A DNA stretch of 64,000 bases, taken from positions 372,001 through 436,000 of the forward strand of contig NZ_BQXO01000002.1 of assembly GCF_045862785.1 (NCBI RefSeq). Reading direction: 5' to 3'. Every line of letters starts with the position of its first letter. The first letter of the stretch is position 1. The position numbers and the translations under genes are program-made. This document shows positions 15,977 through 25,339 of this stretch, one piece after another. The notes under the pieces were generated by a model. That model did no database searches. It was not told where the DNA came from and saw only the letters and a list, made by a program, of their open reading frames with translations. Origin of the DNA: Furfurilactobacillus curtus. GTDB lineage: Bacteria > Bacillota > Bacilli > Lactobacillales > Lactobacillaceae.

Positions 15977-17170
15977 TTAATGGAAAACGTCAGGCTTATG
16001 ATCGACGTACAGTGCCGTCACAATCGTCAATAGGGCAATAATCAATAAAACGCCCATTAATAAATTCCAGCCACCAAGTAAGACATGCAATGTGCCAAAA
16101 GCAATGGGGCCAATCGCCGCAATGAGATAACCGAAAGATTGAGCCATTCCGGACAGATCAGCTGTCTCTTGTGGCGTGCGCGTTTTAAGATTGAATAACG
16201 TCATGGCCAAAGCAAATGAGGCGGTTGTGGCCGATCCTAAGATAATACTTAGAATTGCAAAGTACCAGACAGCGTGAAGGGGGAGTAACAGGCCGCCAAT
16301 ACCCAAAACGAAACCAAAGCCGATCGTGAGTAACAGGTTACGCAAGCTGCTAGCCTTTGCTGAAATGACGGGTACAGCATAAGCGGCAGGTAATGAGGCG
16401 ATTTGATATAGCCCTAACAGTAGACTGGCCGTATTAGCAGATATACCTCGGTCGACCATCAAGGTTGGTAACCAGGTGATTAAAGTGTAGAACACAAATG
16501 ACTGCAACCCCATAAAGAGTGTCATGACCCAAGCGGTTGGTTGGCGCCAAACTGAGCCTCGCGAGGTCGTTGTCTTTGATACCGTAGTCGCGTTAGCACG
16601 ATGGTTATAGCGTAAATTCGGCAGCCAAGTGACAATGTTTACTAAAGCAACTAATGTGAAAATTTGAATAGTTAATTGCCAGCCAATTTTCCCGGCCAGT
16701 GGAGCAGAAATTCCGGCTGAAATTGCCGAGAAAAAGGTCATCGAAAATGAGTAAAGGCTGGTCATTTCGCCAATTTTTTGCGGATAGTTTTCAGCCACTA
16801 AAGCTGGTAATAAAACATTTAAAAAAGCAATGCCTACGCCGACGAGTAGTGTACCAATGATTAAGGCGGTGGCAGAATACACCCGCATCCAGTTGCCAAC
16901 TGCTAGAATGATTAGCGCGATTAGTAAGGCAAATTCAGTGCCGATCTTGGCCGAAATTCGAGGTGCAATTGGCGACAATACCGCAAAACACAGTAGTGGG
17001 ATGGTGGTTAAACTGCCGGCAACACCGCTGGATAGATGTAAGGTCCGAGATATTGGCGCCAGAATTGGCGGAATGACCGTAATCACCATCCGCAAACTAG
17101 ACCCGAGTAAAATTATCCCGAGCATCAGCCAGCTGCTATGTTTAACTGCTTGTTTCATCTTGTCAGACAT
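15977..17170 (-). CDS. MFS transporter, CynX/NimT (cyanate/nitroimidazole) type
   Basis: A 397-residue, 12-TM transporter. The SSLRMVITVIPPILAPI motif in TM1 and the GSLTTIPLLCFAVLSP segment in TM2 are typical of the CynX/YycB group. Family members carry cyanate, nitroimidazoles or unknown anions; several confer drug tolerance. The start is ATG at 17170, 7 nt after GGAGG, although a TTG lies one codon upstream. The gene is divergent from the DUF1304 gene. Confidence 0.85.
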   Translation of the reverse strand: MSDKMKQAVKHSSWLMLGIILLGSSLRMVITVIPPILAPISRTLHLSSGVAGSLTTIPLLCFAVLSPIAPRISAKIGTEFALLIALIILAVGNWMRVYSATALIIGTLLVGVGIAFLNVLLPALVAENYPQKIGEMTSLYSFSMTFFSAISAGISAPLAGKIGWQLTIQIFTLVALVNIVTWLPNLRYNHRANATTVSKTTTSRGSVWRQPTAWVMTLFMGLQSFVFYTLITWLPTLMVDRGISANTASLLLGLYQIASLPAAYAVPVISAKASSLRNLLLTIGFGFVLGIGGLLLPLHAVWYFAILSIILGSATTASFALAMTLFNLKTRTPQETADLSGMAQSFGYLIAAIGPIAFGTLHVLLGGWNLLMGVLLIIALLTIVTALYVDHKPDVFH

Positions 17171-17250
17171 CAATAAACCTCCATATTAGACGGAGAAATT
17201 TTGTTTGAGTTATTTTATGAGCAACAGGTGCTCATGGCCGAACAATGCGA

Positions 17251-17343
17251 CCAATATAGTTTACTCGCGTGACCGACATTGAGCAACAAATTTTCGGAAC
17301 TGACAAGGTGCCTCATATTTTTGGCGACTGTAAACTATATTGG
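17251..17343. promoter_or_regulatory. 14-bp perfect inverted repeat between divergent genes
   Basis: CCAATATAGTTTAC (17251-17264) and GTAAACTATATTGG (17330-17343) are exact reverse complements, 65 nt apart. Each contains TATATT-like -10 sequence in the direction of its nearest gene. Looks like twin operators or promoters for the MFS gene and the DUF1304 gene. No -35 elements are clear. Confidence 0.45.
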
Positions 17344-17482
17344 AAAGATTTACTCTGGCACGGGTCTCCGTTTCCAATTGACTAAAAGTTGATGCACCCT
17401 CTGCATAGTGTTAGTGAGTCAGTAGACAGGAGGCCGTAAATGGCGTAGGCTGCATTCAATACTAAAAATGAGGTGACAAGTC

Positions 17483-17854
17483 GTGTTGGCATTTACGCTC
17501 GGATTAGTTGGTGTGGTTGGTCTGGAACATCTGTTCATTATGTGGTTAGAAATGTTTCAGTCAACTGGTCGAATTGCCCAACAAACGTTCGGTGGGGACC
17601 AAAGCTTTTTGGAGCAGCTGCAGGTTAAAGCATTGTTCAAGAATTTAGGCCTATACAACGGTTTTATTGGCGTCGGCATTTTGTGGTCGTTATTTGCGTT
17701 ACCCACATTAGAGATGCGAGCTGTCTTAATTTTATTCATGGGGTTCGTTGTGTTGGCGGCGATCGTCGGTGCAGTTACGATCAGTCGGCGGATCTTTGTC
17801 GTTCAGGGCTTACCAGCACTACTCGCGGTGCTTTGTGTGCTCCTCTTTGTCTAA
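17483..17854 (+). CDS. DUF1304 family membrane protein
   Basis: A 123-residue protein with four hydrophobic segments. The opening GLEHLFIMWLEMF and the central KNLGLYNGFIGVGILW stretch are the DUF1304 signature. The function of this family is unknown. The GTG start is 7 nt after GAGGTG. A two-codon ORF (ATG GCG TAG at 17440) with AGGAGG before it lies 40 nt upstream, of unknown meaning. The gene ends before a clear terminator. Confidence 0.85.
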   Translation: MLAFTLGLVGVVGLEHLFIMWLEMFQSTGRIAQQTFGGDQSFLEQLQVKALFKNLGLYNGFIGVGILWSLFALPTLEMRAVLILFMGFVVLAAIVGAVTISRRIFVVQGLPALLAVLCVLLFV

Positions 17855-17948
17855 ACTGTTTTGAAAAGTGACGCAAATTAGCGGGGGTTTAATGCCTAAC
17901 AAGCTAGCGTTGCAATGTAAGATTGAAATTGATGAATCATGACAGAAT

Positions 17949-17980
17949 AAAACCAGCATCTGATAGCGGATGCTGGTTTT
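17949..17980. terminator. bidirectional terminator
   Basis: AAAACCAGCATC pairs with GATGCTGGTTTT around an 8-nt loop, followed by more T. Between the DUF1304 gene and the converging membrane-protein gene. Confidence 0.8.
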
Positions 17981-18010
17981 TGGTGTAAACGTAATTAATT
18001 GCTGGAGGAG

Positions 18011-18748
18011 TCATTTCGTCGTGGTATTAGCTGGCGTGTGTGTGAAATGATGTTTGAGTTGTTTGACAAAATGGCGGTCTGACCAACCCTGAACCCAACC
18101 TTGCGTTAAAAATGCCCAGACAGTGCCAAAATTAACGGCCCATAAGGTATGGTGATTGGCGAAGAAGCAACAGATCATAATGATGACAGGCGGAAGATAA
18201 CTGAGCATTTGAGACGCCGTGGCCAATCCATGCAGGTAGCGAAAACGAATGATATAGGATAAATCATCATTCGGATGCATGATCAAGTTGGCTCGCTGAT
18301 AAAGTGAAACGGCGGCGCCGACACCAAACAGACCGATCATGTTGACAATAATCAAGACGGTTAACTGAACCGGATGGCTTAGATCCCCATGTAAGTATTT
18401 AATGCCCACAATGTTTGACCAAAAGGGAACGATGAATTGAATGAGGTAACTAAAGGGCACGACAAATAAAATATTTCGCAAGAGTCGCTGCCAATCGAAA
18501 CGACCAATCAAAAGAAGATCTAAAAATGCGACGAGGATACCATAGATGGTTAGGACGAGTCCAAGGGCTTGGCTGGCGATAGCTGGACTCGTTGAATGGG
18601 TTACCCAATGAGCCAAGTTGACAGCCGACGCGGTCCAAACGGCGCTACCCATATTCGTGGTGATTGTTAGCGCGTTAAAAGTTGCGTTTAGAAGAATCGA
18701 AATTACGAGCCATAAAAGACGTTGTTCAGTATCCTGACGATTTTGCAC
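18011..18748 (-). CDS. YczE/YyaS/YitT-like integral membrane protein
   Basis: A 245-residue membrane protein with about six hydrophobic segments. The N-terminal TTNMGSAVWTASAVNLAHW resembles the first conserved motif of YczE/YyaS-type membrane proteins, whose function is unknown. The GTG start (18748) follows AAGAGG by 6 nt. There is no signal peptidase site. Family placement is moderately sure; an alternative is an unrelated lactobacillus-specific membrane family. Confidence 0.6.
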   Translation of the reverse strand: MQNRQDTEQRLLWLVISILLNATFNALTITTNMGSAVWTASAVNLAHWVTHSTSPAIASQALGLVLTIYGILVAFLDLLLIGRFDWQRLLRNILFVVPFSYLIQFIVPFWSNIVGIKYLHGDLSHPVQLTVLIIVNMIGLFGVGAAVSLYQRANLIMHPNDDLSYIIRFRYLHGLATASQMLSYLPPVIIMICCFFANHHTLWAVNFGTVWAFLTQGWVQGWSDRHFVKQLKHHFTHTPANTTTK

Positions 18749-18868
18749 AAGTAGCCTCTTTTCCTTCAGTGTTCTTTTCAGTATAGCTGAAAATGATTAA
18801 GAAATTGTCAGATTAGCAGTAAATCCTCGACGGGAACGTTCAAATCAGGAATAATGATGGTACGAATT

Positions 18869-18888
18869 TACCGAGAAGAACCTCGGTA
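18869..18888. promoter_or_regulatory. short dyad upstream of dedA
   Basis: TACCGAG and CTCGGTA (7-bp arms, 6-nt spacer) about 45 nt upstream of the DedA start; possible operator or hairpin. Confidence 0.3.
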
Positions 18889-18931
18889 CAGCAGTTGCCC
18901 CTATCTGCCATCCAATTGAAAGGTGACACTA

Positions 18932-19555
18932 ATGGAACAACAGTTAATCGATTTTATGAACCAATTTGGTTATATCGGCATTGTTTTATTGATTGCTTTG
19001 GAAAACGTCTTTCCGCCGATTCCCTCTGAAGTTATTTTGACCTTTGCTGGATTTATGACCTTAGCCGCCGATCTCACCATTACGGGGAGCGTTATCGCAG
19101 CCACGAGTGGTGCAGTTATCGGTGCAGGATTGCTGTATGGAATTGGTCGCTGGCTAAATGTAACGCGCTTAGAACGATTAATTAATAGTCGTCTAGGTCG
19201 AAGTTTACGCTTAAAACAGACAGATATTGAAAAAGCGCAGCAACTATTTAATCGTCACGGCCGCAAGACAATCTTCTTTGGTCGCTTCATTCCGGTGGTG
19301 CGAAGTTTAATCTCAATTCCAGCCGGGATGACCAAGATGCCATGGCAACCATTTGTTTTATTAACAACCTTAGGAACGATGATTTGGAATATTGTTTTAA
19401 TCGGACTCGGTCGTTTAGCTGGTCGAGCTTGGAGTCAGGTCTCTGGTGTTGTTGATACGTTTTCAACAATCGTCGCGGTGGGCCTCGCTGGTTTATTTAT
19501 CATTGGCGCCCTTTGGTATTATGTCAAGCGCATTCGACCAGCGCGGGTAGAATGA
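18932..19555 (+). CDS. DedA family (SNARE-associated/VTT domain) membrane protein
   Basis: A 207-residue polytopic protein. It carries ALENVFPPIPSEVILTFAG near the start and the FFGRFIPVVRSLISIPAG motif in the second half, both diagnostic of DedA proteins. Family members are lipid scramblases or flippases that recycle undecaprenyl phosphate or phosphatidylethanolamine and maintain proton-motive force. The ATG at 18932 is 6 nt after AAAGGTG; the GTG at 18923 overlaps that ribosome site and is rejected. Confidence 0.9.
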   Translation: MEQQLIDFMNQFGYIGIVLLIALENVFPPIPSEVILTFAGFMTLAADLTITGSVIAATSGAVIGAGLLYGIGRWLNVTRLERLINSRLGRSLRLKQTDIEKAQQLFNRHGRKTIFFGRFIPVVRSLISIPAGMTKMPWQPFVLLTTLGTMIWNIVLIGLGRLAGRAWSQVSGVVDTFSTIVAVGLAGLFIIGALWYYVKRIRPARVE

Positions 19556-19670
19556 GTCAAAACCGTTGTACCCTGGCATCACCTGGCGCTAATCACCTTT
19601 TATTTCTGGCTTAACAAGTCTTATAAAGAAGTCTATGATGAGCTTAGGTTAAATTTGGGAGGCAACGGTG

Positions 19671-19910
19671 ATGGAAGAACGCAAGTTAATTACGGAAATT
19701 TTGAATACCGAGGATGTGGCTTATACGATTTCTGCTCCTCACGATGGTAAGATCACGTTGTTAATTAATCAGCTAAAAAACGACAAGCGGCCGTTAGCAA
19801 CGGTTGAAACAGAAATTGTTCACGAGCTTGACCGCGCAGAATTAACTTATGTTGAACATCTGAATCCAGATCCGCAAACAGCTATGCAGTTAGATATCAA
19901 CGTTAAATAG
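19671..19910 (+). CDS. hypothetical protein, 79 aa
   Basis: A small acidic, soluble protein, not recognised. GGGAGG is 8 nt before the ATG at 19671 (a GTG lies one codon upstream). The sequence has an N-terminal helix (EERKLITEILNTEDV) and alternating hydrophobic residues suggesting a small alpha/beta fold. It is followed by a good terminator and stands alone. Confidence 0.6.
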   Translation: MEERKLITEILNTEDVAYTISAPHDGKITLLINQLKNDKRPLATVETEIVHELDRAELTYVEHLNPDPQTAMQLDINVK

Positions 19911-19947
19911 CGATTGTGAGATCGCCGAATTAAAAGATCGAGTCAAA

Positions 19948-19997
19948 AACTGAACCGTTAATTTCTAATTTATAGAAATTTAGCGGTTCGGTTTTTT
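19948..19997 (+). terminator. terminator after the 79-aa gene
   Basis: GAACCG...CGGTTC arms with an A/T-rich inner stem are followed by GTTTTTT. Confidence 0.75.
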
Positions 19998-20000
19998 CGA

Positions 20001-20120
20001 TTTGTCGAGCTACACAAGCCTGATGTCTGTGCCTAGCCCGGCCTTCTTAATTGGCAAAAAGCGCCAACCAGTCAATCCCAGCTAGTGCTCAACATCACCC
20101 CCCCGGCTTGTTTCGCTCTG
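20001..20120 (-). repeat. intergenic repeat family 1, full-length inverted copy
   Basis: The reverse complement reads, in order, CAGAGCGAAACAAGCCGG, GAGCACTAGCTGG, GGTTGGCGCTTTTTGCC and CAGGCTTGTGTAGCTCGACA, matching the copy at 25411-25533 along its whole length of about 120 bp. It ends 9 nt from the stop of the second DHA2 exporter. Confidence 0.85.
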
Positions 20121-20129
20121 AGTTCGCTT

Positions 20130-21569
20130 TTAAATGTCTTTTGATTGACGCTGCTGATTCAATGAATTTGATATTACTCGACGACTGTTTAGTAGCCAAC
20201 CTAAAAGACCCAGCGCAATCAGGATCAAGCAAAAGGCGATTAGGTAGCTAAAATGCATACCGAAGACAAACCACTGCGGGTGTTGTTGTGGATAACTGGT
20301 TAATCGATAGCCAGCTTTAAGGCTGATGCCGACGTAGAGCAGTGATGTGGATAAAGATAGGCCAATGGTCATCCCTAGATTGCGACCAAGAGCGGCGATT
20401 GCACCTGCAATCCCTTGAAATTGCGGGCCAGCATTTCCCATAATCATGGGATTGTTTTGGAAGGCGCCGTTAGCGATTCCGAAACCGGCCAGCGCCACAA
20501 TTAACCAAACGATGGACCAGTTTGGTTGGACGAAGATGAAAATTAGTCCCGGAATAATAAATAAAAATAACGCGTAAAAGGAGACGCGTTCGGCGCCAAT
20601 ATGATCAGCAATGATGCCACCGGTTGGGGCACTAATGATGTTTAACAATGGTACTGTCATTAGGATTAAACCTGCACTAGCTGCCGATAAAGTAAGGGTC
20701 TCTTGTAAGTAAAATGGCATCAGAACATTGTTGAAATAACCAACCATGTAGACTAACATCGCCGAAATAATGCCCAACGAGAAACCTCGATTAGCAAAGA
20801 TTTTTAAGTCGATTAAAGGATCAGACACGTGATGTTCAATGCCAATAAAAGCAGCGAGTAAGATGCCAGCAACGATAAACAGTGAGAGGACGCCAGTTTG
20901 ATGAAAGCCAACGGCCTGACCCCAGAAAATGGCGACGAAAAAGGTGATCATCATTGGCGCGAATGTGCTATACCCCCACCAGTCTACGTGGACATGTGCT
21001 AATTTCAACGGTGACTTAGGAAAGATCCGATTGCCGAACCAAAAGGCGATCAGACCAATTGGTAAATTAACAAAGAAAATCCAGTGCCAGTTTACCAATG
21101 AAATAATTAATCCACCAAGACCTGGTCCGGCTAAATTACCCACTTGCACAAAGGCGCTGTTGATCCCCAATGCGCGACCATGTTGATCAACTGAAAAAAT
21201 CTGGGTGATAATGCCAAAATTGGTTGCCATCACCATGGCAGATCCCAGCGCTTGGACAGCTCGGGCGGCTAACAGCAGCGGTAAGCTTTGGCTTAATCCG
21301 CAGCCCAATGAACCTACTAAGAAAATGAGCGTTCCCACTTGAAAGACGGGAATCCGGCCAATTTGATCGGAAAGCTTTCCGAAAAAAATCAGTAAAGTAC
21401 AGATGAGGACTAAATAAACTGAGACGACCCATTCAGCTTCATTCATAGGAACCTTTAAGTCCCGACTAATATGGGGGATGGCGATATTGACGATACTAGC
21501 ATCGATTGTCGACATAAAGGACACTGATGAGGTGGCTAGCAGTAGTAGCCACCGGGAACGTTGCTGCAT
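20130..21569 (-). CDS. MFS drug exporter, DHA2 (14-TM) family, second copy
   Basis: A 479-residue 14-TM exporter. The motifs DASIVNIAIP, AEWVVSVYLVL and FFGKLSDQIGR match those of the protein encoded at 8867-10300, as does the C-terminal YRLTSYPQQHP/YRVTTYLPKHP stretch, so the two are paralogues. The likely role is proton-driven efflux of lipophilic cations or antimicrobials. The CGGAGA ribosome site precedes the ATG. It follows a membrane protein gene by 38 nt and is probably co-transcribed with it. Confidence 0.9.
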   Translation of the reverse strand: MQQRSRWLLLLATSSVSFMSTIDASIVNIAIPHISRDLKVPMNEAEWVVSVYLVLICTLLIFFGKLSDQIGRIPVFQVGTLIFLVGSLGCGLSQSLPLLLAARAVQALGSAMVMATNFGIITQIFSVDQHGRALGINSAFVQVGNLAGPGLGGLIISLVNWHWIFFVNLPIGLIAFWFGNRIFPKSPLKLAHVHVDWWGYSTFAPMMITFFVAIFWGQAVGFHQTGVLSLFIVAGILLAAFIGIEHHVSDPLIDLKIFANRGFSLGIISAMLVYMVGYFNNVLMPFYLQETLTLSAASAGLILMTVPLLNIISAPTGGIIADHIGAERVSFYALFLFIIPGLIFIFVQPNWSIVWLIVALAGFGIANGAFQNNPMIMGNAGPQFQGIAGAIAALGRNLGMTIGLSLSTSLLYVGISLKAGYRLTSYPQQHPQWFVFGMHFSYLIAFCLILIALGLLGWLLNSRRVISNSLNQQRQSKDI

Positions 21570-21607
21570 AAACTAATCTCCGTAAAAATACTTGAACGAC
21601 GAAAAAA

Positions 21608-22216
21608 TTATTGATCAATATGGCCGGCATCCTCATGACGGCCCAGAACAATCTGACGAATATTTTGTGACCGGCTCGCTAAACGGAATGTATAGGTAGC
21701 ACTGATAATGCCAGTTAATGACCAAAGATACCAGGCCGTTTGCCCTTGACCAGCGAAGCGAAAGACACTCATGATATCTGCCAATATCTCTGCTTTGGCC
21801 TGTGCAAAGATCTCGCGTTCACTCAGTAGATGATGGTTAGCGAGAATTTGTAAACCAAATTGTACCAATAAGGCAATCAGCCAGCCGATGAGATAGTGTT
21901 GGCCACCACGCACTTTGACCACTTTTCGATAAATAGGCTGTTCTACCCCTTGGTCGTCTTTAAAATAAGCCCGTGGTTGATTCACCAACCTAATTTGGGC
22001 GTAGCGAGCTTGGTACCAGCCAAGACCAACACCGACGATCAAAATAGCTAATAAACTGAGGAAAGCGAGTGGGCGCCATGTGAAGGTGGTTAAAAAATTG
22101 ATCAAACAAAAGATTGGAATGATCACATAGCTTAGGCGACCGACCGTGTTATATTCAAATTGATCAAAAATGAAATAGACAAAAACCGCTAAGGAAAGCA
22201 GTAACGATGTAGACAT
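21608..22216 (-). CDS. hypothetical multi-pass membrane protein
   Basis: A 202-residue protein with about five hydrophobic segments and a central hydrophilic loop (QPRAYFKDDQGVEQPIYRKV). I do not recognise the family. AAGGAG precedes the ATG. It is the first gene of a likely two-gene unit with the DHA2 exporter (38-nt gap), and begins 44 nt after rlmD on the same strand, so a three-gene unit is possible. Confidence 0.6.
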   Translation of the reverse strand: MSTSLLLSLAVFVYFIFDQFEYNTVGRLSYVIIPIFCLINFLTTFTWRPLAFLSLLAILIVGVGLGWYQARYAQIRLVNQPRAYFKDDQGVEQPIYRKVVKVRGGQHYLIGWLIALLVQFGLQILANHHLLSEREIFAQAKAEILADIMSVFRFAGQGQTAWYLWSLTGIISATYTFRLASRSQNIRQIVLGRHEDAGHIDQ

Positions 22217-22260
22217 GATCGGACACTCCTTCGCGTAAGTTCAAAAATAGTTAGTCCCGA

Positions 22261-23694
22261 TTAACGCCGGGACAATTTAACGACTGCTTCGACACGCGCT
22301 GTTTGAGGAAACATATCAATGGATTGAATGTAGTCGACTTGATAGGTGGTCGCCAATGCAACAAGATCTTTGGCTAGCGTCGATGGATTGCATGAGATGT
22401 AAACAAATTTTGGGGGTTGAACTTGCAGGATGGTGTCAATCATTGTCTCAGCCAGACCGGCACGTGGTGGATCCACGACCAGCGCGTCAGGACGCCAACC
22501 TTGACTAACCCATTGCGGCAATAAGTCTTCGGCAGTTCCAGTAAAGTAGGTTGCATTCTCAATATGATTTAACTGTGCGTTGCGATTGGCGTCGTCGACG
22601 GACTCACTAACGGTATCCATACCGCGAATCTCGCCAACCTGTTCGGCTAAGCTTAACCCAATTGTGCCTACCCCAGAGTAAGCGTCGACCAAGCGCTGTG
22701 CATGAGTTAAATCAAGTGCTTTAATGGCTTCTTGATATAAGCGCGTGGTTTGATCAGGGTTCAACTGTAAGAAGGCTCGAGGTGATAGTTCAAATTGTTT
22801 GTCAAGCAAAGTTTCAGTGATGTAGTCTTGGCCAGCTAATTTACGCGTTTCATCACCCCAAACGAGAGATGTTTTGCCCGGGTTAATGTTTTGCATGACA
22901 GAAACAACTTGCGGCAAGCGATCATGAATTAATTCCAGTAATTGTCGTTTTTTAGGTAGTTTAGGTGTGTTTGTGACCAACGTTACTTGGACTTCGCCGG
23001 TCGCCTGAGAAGAACGAGCAATTAGGGTTTTAATGATGCCCGAACTTTGTTCCTCATTATAAATAGGTAAATCAAGCTCTTCTAGAATGGTGACGAGGCC
23101 ACGAATCACAGTCAACGTTGCCTTATTTTGTGTACTAGCTTCAGGTAAATCCACTAAATCATGGGTACCCTCTTTGTATAAGCCTGCCTCTACATGGTCC
23201 CCCGGTTTTCGTACTTGGAACTGCGCTTTGTTGCGGTAGTGATAGGGATTGCTCATGCCAATCGTTGGACGCAGCTCATAATTTTTCCAACCGCGAGGGC
23301 GATATTTTTCCAAGGCTTGGACAATAACGTCACGTTTAAAGACGAGTTGTTGATCATAGGACAAATGTTCAAGCTCAAAGCCACCAACTTCACCTGCCAG
23401 TTCATCGACTGGGGTTACGCGATGGGGACTTGAGGTTCTAATTTGACGAACTTTGGCTTTTAAGAAATGGCTTGAAACCTGGGTTACCTCGACGACAACC
23501 ACTTCATCAGGGAGTGCTCCTGGGACAAAGGTAATCTTATGCTTGTAGTATCCAATGCCTTCACCGTTAATGCCCAAACGCTTGATGGTGAGTGGAAATC
23601 GTTGCCCAACCGTCACTGACACAGGGGTTGCTGGGGTTGGACGATGTGGTGACTGTGATGTTGGACGGAAGTTAGTCATTCTATTATTGTTCAT
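22261..23694 (-). CDS. rlmD: 23S rRNA (uracil-C5)-methyltransferase RlmD/RlmCD
   Basis: A 477-residue SAM-dependent enzyme that makes 5-methyluridine in 23S rRNA. The N-terminal TRAM domain (about residues 25-90) precedes the methyltransferase domain with DAYSGVGTIGLSLA (SAM loop), VDPPRAGL and the catalytic VYISCNPSTLAKDL. The four cysteines that hold the 4Fe-4S cluster in E. coli RumA are missing: the loop reads PVDELAGEVGGFELEHL. That is shared with Gram-positive enzymes such as streptococcal RlmCD, which methylates both U747 and U1939. GGAG is 6 nt from the ATG. Confidence 0.93.
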   Translation of the reverse strand: MNNNRMTNFRPTSQSPHRPTPATPVSVTVGQRFPLTIKRLGINGEGIGYYKHKITFVPGALPDEVVVVEVTQVSSHFLKAKVRQIRTSSPHRVTPVDELAGEVGGFELEHLSYDQQLVFKRDVIVQALEKYRPRGWKNYELRPTIGMSNPYHYRNKAQFQVRKPGDHVEAGLYKEGTHDLVDLPEASTQNKATLTVIRGLVTILEELDLPIYNEEQSSGIIKTLIARSSQATGEVQVTLVTNTPKLPKKRQLLELIHDRLPQVVSVMQNINPGKTSLVWGDETRKLAGQDYITETLLDKQFELSPRAFLQLNPDQTTRLYQEAIKALDLTHAQRLVDAYSGVGTIGLSLAEQVGEIRGMDTVSESVDDANRNAQLNHIENATYFTGTAEDLLPQWVSQGWRPDALVVDPPRAGLAETMIDTILQVQPPKFVYISCNPSTLAKDLVALATTYQVDYIQSIDMFPQTARVEAVVKLSRR

Positions 23695-23888
23695 TCTTTT
23701 CTCCGGATAGCTTGGAACAGGGATAAATTAATCTTCACAATCATAGCATTTTTAGCCAGTGAACGGCAGTCAACGCCAACGTAATTGATCATATAAATCT
23801 TGGTGATCTTAGGCACGATGACCGGACATTCTGTACTCAGTAAGTTATGATTTAAGTATAGAATTACTCTTATTTAAAGGAGCAGCTG

Positions 23889-24545
23889 ATGGGAGATTTA
23901 TTAACGTTAGAAAAGATTGCTTATCGAATTGACCAGCAAACGATTGTGAGTGACATTGATCTGAGGATCGCTAAGGGTCAACGTATGACCATCGTGGGGC
24001 CCTCTGGTTCAGGGAAAAGTACTGTCTTACAACTTATCGCCCGGATGATCACCGCAACTAGTGGAAAGATGACCTTTGACGGCCAGGATGCCTTTTCTTA
24101 TGAGCCAACCGTTTATCGACGACGAATTTCTTATTGCTTTCAACAACCCACGTTGTTTGGAACGACTGTCGCCGACAATTTGAATTTTCCGTTTGATATT
24201 CGAGGTAAAACAATCGATTCAAAACGTCAGTTGGATTTACTGGATCAGGTTAATTTACCCACCAGTTATTTAGATCATGAGATCACCGAGTTATCTGGCG
24301 GGGAGCGGCAGCGCGTGGCATTAATTCGCAATCTCGTCTTTCCGCCTGATGTCTTGTTACTTGATGAAGTCACAACCGGCTTAGATGCAGATAATAAATC
24401 AATTGTCCATGAGTTGATCGATCATTTTCAACAAAAAGGTGGTACCGTGATTGCCGTCACGCATGATGACAGTGAAATTGCCCAAGCCGATGTTCTTTAT
24501 CGAATTGAAAAGGGACACCACGTTCAGGAGGCTAGCCATGCATAA
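23889..24545 (+). CDS. fetA: ABC transporter ATP-binding protein, FetA (YbbL) type
   Basis: A 218-residue ABC ATPase. Walker A GPSGSGKST is at residues 38-46, the Q-loop is in CFQQPTLFG, the signature is LSGGERQRVA, and Walker B is LLLDEVTTGLD. Its partner downstream is a UPF0014 permease, which identifies the pair as the FetAB-type iron exporter that eases oxidative stress in E. coli. AAAGGAG is 6-7 nt from the ATG. The last eight bases overlap the start of fetB, so the genes are translationally coupled. Confidence 0.85.
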   Translation: MGDLLTLEKIAYRIDQQTIVSDIDLRIAKGQRMTIVGPSGSGKSTVLQLIARMITATSGKMTFDGQDAFSYEPTVYRRRISYCFQQPTLFGTTVADNLNFPFDIRGKTIDSKRQLDLLDQVNLPTSYLDHEITELSGGERQRVALIRNLVFPPDVLLLDEVTTGLDADNKSIVHELIDHFQQKGGTVIAVTHDDSEIAQADVLYRIEKGHHVQEASHA

Positions 24546-25329
24546 TAGTGTTAATGTGAACAATTTAAGTCTGGCATTTGCGGCAGGCTTAGTGTTAGTT
24601 GCGTTATTTATCGGATGGCGTCAGAAGTTGGGTGTCAATCGTGACATGATTATTGGAGTTATTCGCGCCATTGTACAGCTTACGATTGTGGGATTTGTCC
24701 TCAAATATATTTTTGCGGTGAATAATGTTCTGCTGACGTTGGCCATGATTTTAGTCATTATTTTTAACGCGGCCTATAATGCCCGTAAACGTGGTCAAGG
24801 TATTCCACATATCTTTTGGTCGTCATTTTGGTCCATTTTAATCAGTACTAGTGTGACCTTAAGCGGGCTGGTTTTATCTGGTGCGATAAAATTTGTTCCT
24901 TCACAGATGATTCCAATTTCTGGGATGATCGCCAGCAATTCAATGGTCGCAATTGGGTTATGTTATCGTAATATGCTTAGTCTATTTCGTGATCAACGAC
25001 AGCAGGTATTGGAACGAATTGCGTTAGGCGCAACGCCGCACGATTCAGCAATTTCAATTGTTCGCGAATGTATTCGAACAGGGATGCAACCGACGATTGA
25101 TGCATCAAAAACTTATGGGATCGTGAGTCTACCAGGCATGATGTCAGGATTGATTTTTGCGGGGGTCGATCCAGTCTATGCGATTAAATATCAAATTATG
25201 GTCGTATTTATGTTGTTATCGGCGACAAGTCTAGGATCGGTCAGTGCATCATACATTGCGTATCGCCGTTTCTTCAACCAGGATCAACAATTGGTCATAA
25301 AAACTGACGCTAAGCGGTCTCAGTCATAA
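24538..25329 (+). CDS. fetB: ABC transporter permease FetB (UPF0014)
   Basis: A 263-residue membrane protein with seven or so hydrophobic segments and the family core GMIASNSMVAIGLCYRNM together with SLPGMMSGLIFAGVDP. It forms the membrane part of a putative iron or metal exporter with FetA. The start is the ATG at 24538, 5 nt after a CAGGAGG-like site, inside the end of fetA; the frame remains open upstream but lies in fetA. The pair ends at a 16-bp hairpin terminator. Confidence 0.88.
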   Translation: MHNSVNVNNLSLAFAAGLVLVALFIGWRQKLGVNRDMIIGVIRAIVQLTIVGFVLKYIFAVNNVLLTLAMILVIIFNAAYNARKRGQGIPHIFWSSFWSILISTSVTLSGLVLSGAIKFVPSQMIPISGMIASNSMVAIGLCYRNMLSLFRDQRQQVLERIALGATPHDSAISIVRECIRTGMQPTIDASKTYGIVSLPGMMSGLIFAGVDPVYAIKYQIMVVFMLLSATSLGSVSASYIAYRRFFNQDQQLVIKTDAKRSQS

Positions 25330-25339
25330 TGATTGATTT

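Noticed and set aside
17440..17448. Two-codon ORF (ATG GCG TAG) with AGGAGG in front
   Set aside because: Spacing is acceptable, but a two-codon ORF arises easily by chance and nothing else supports a start-stop regulator.
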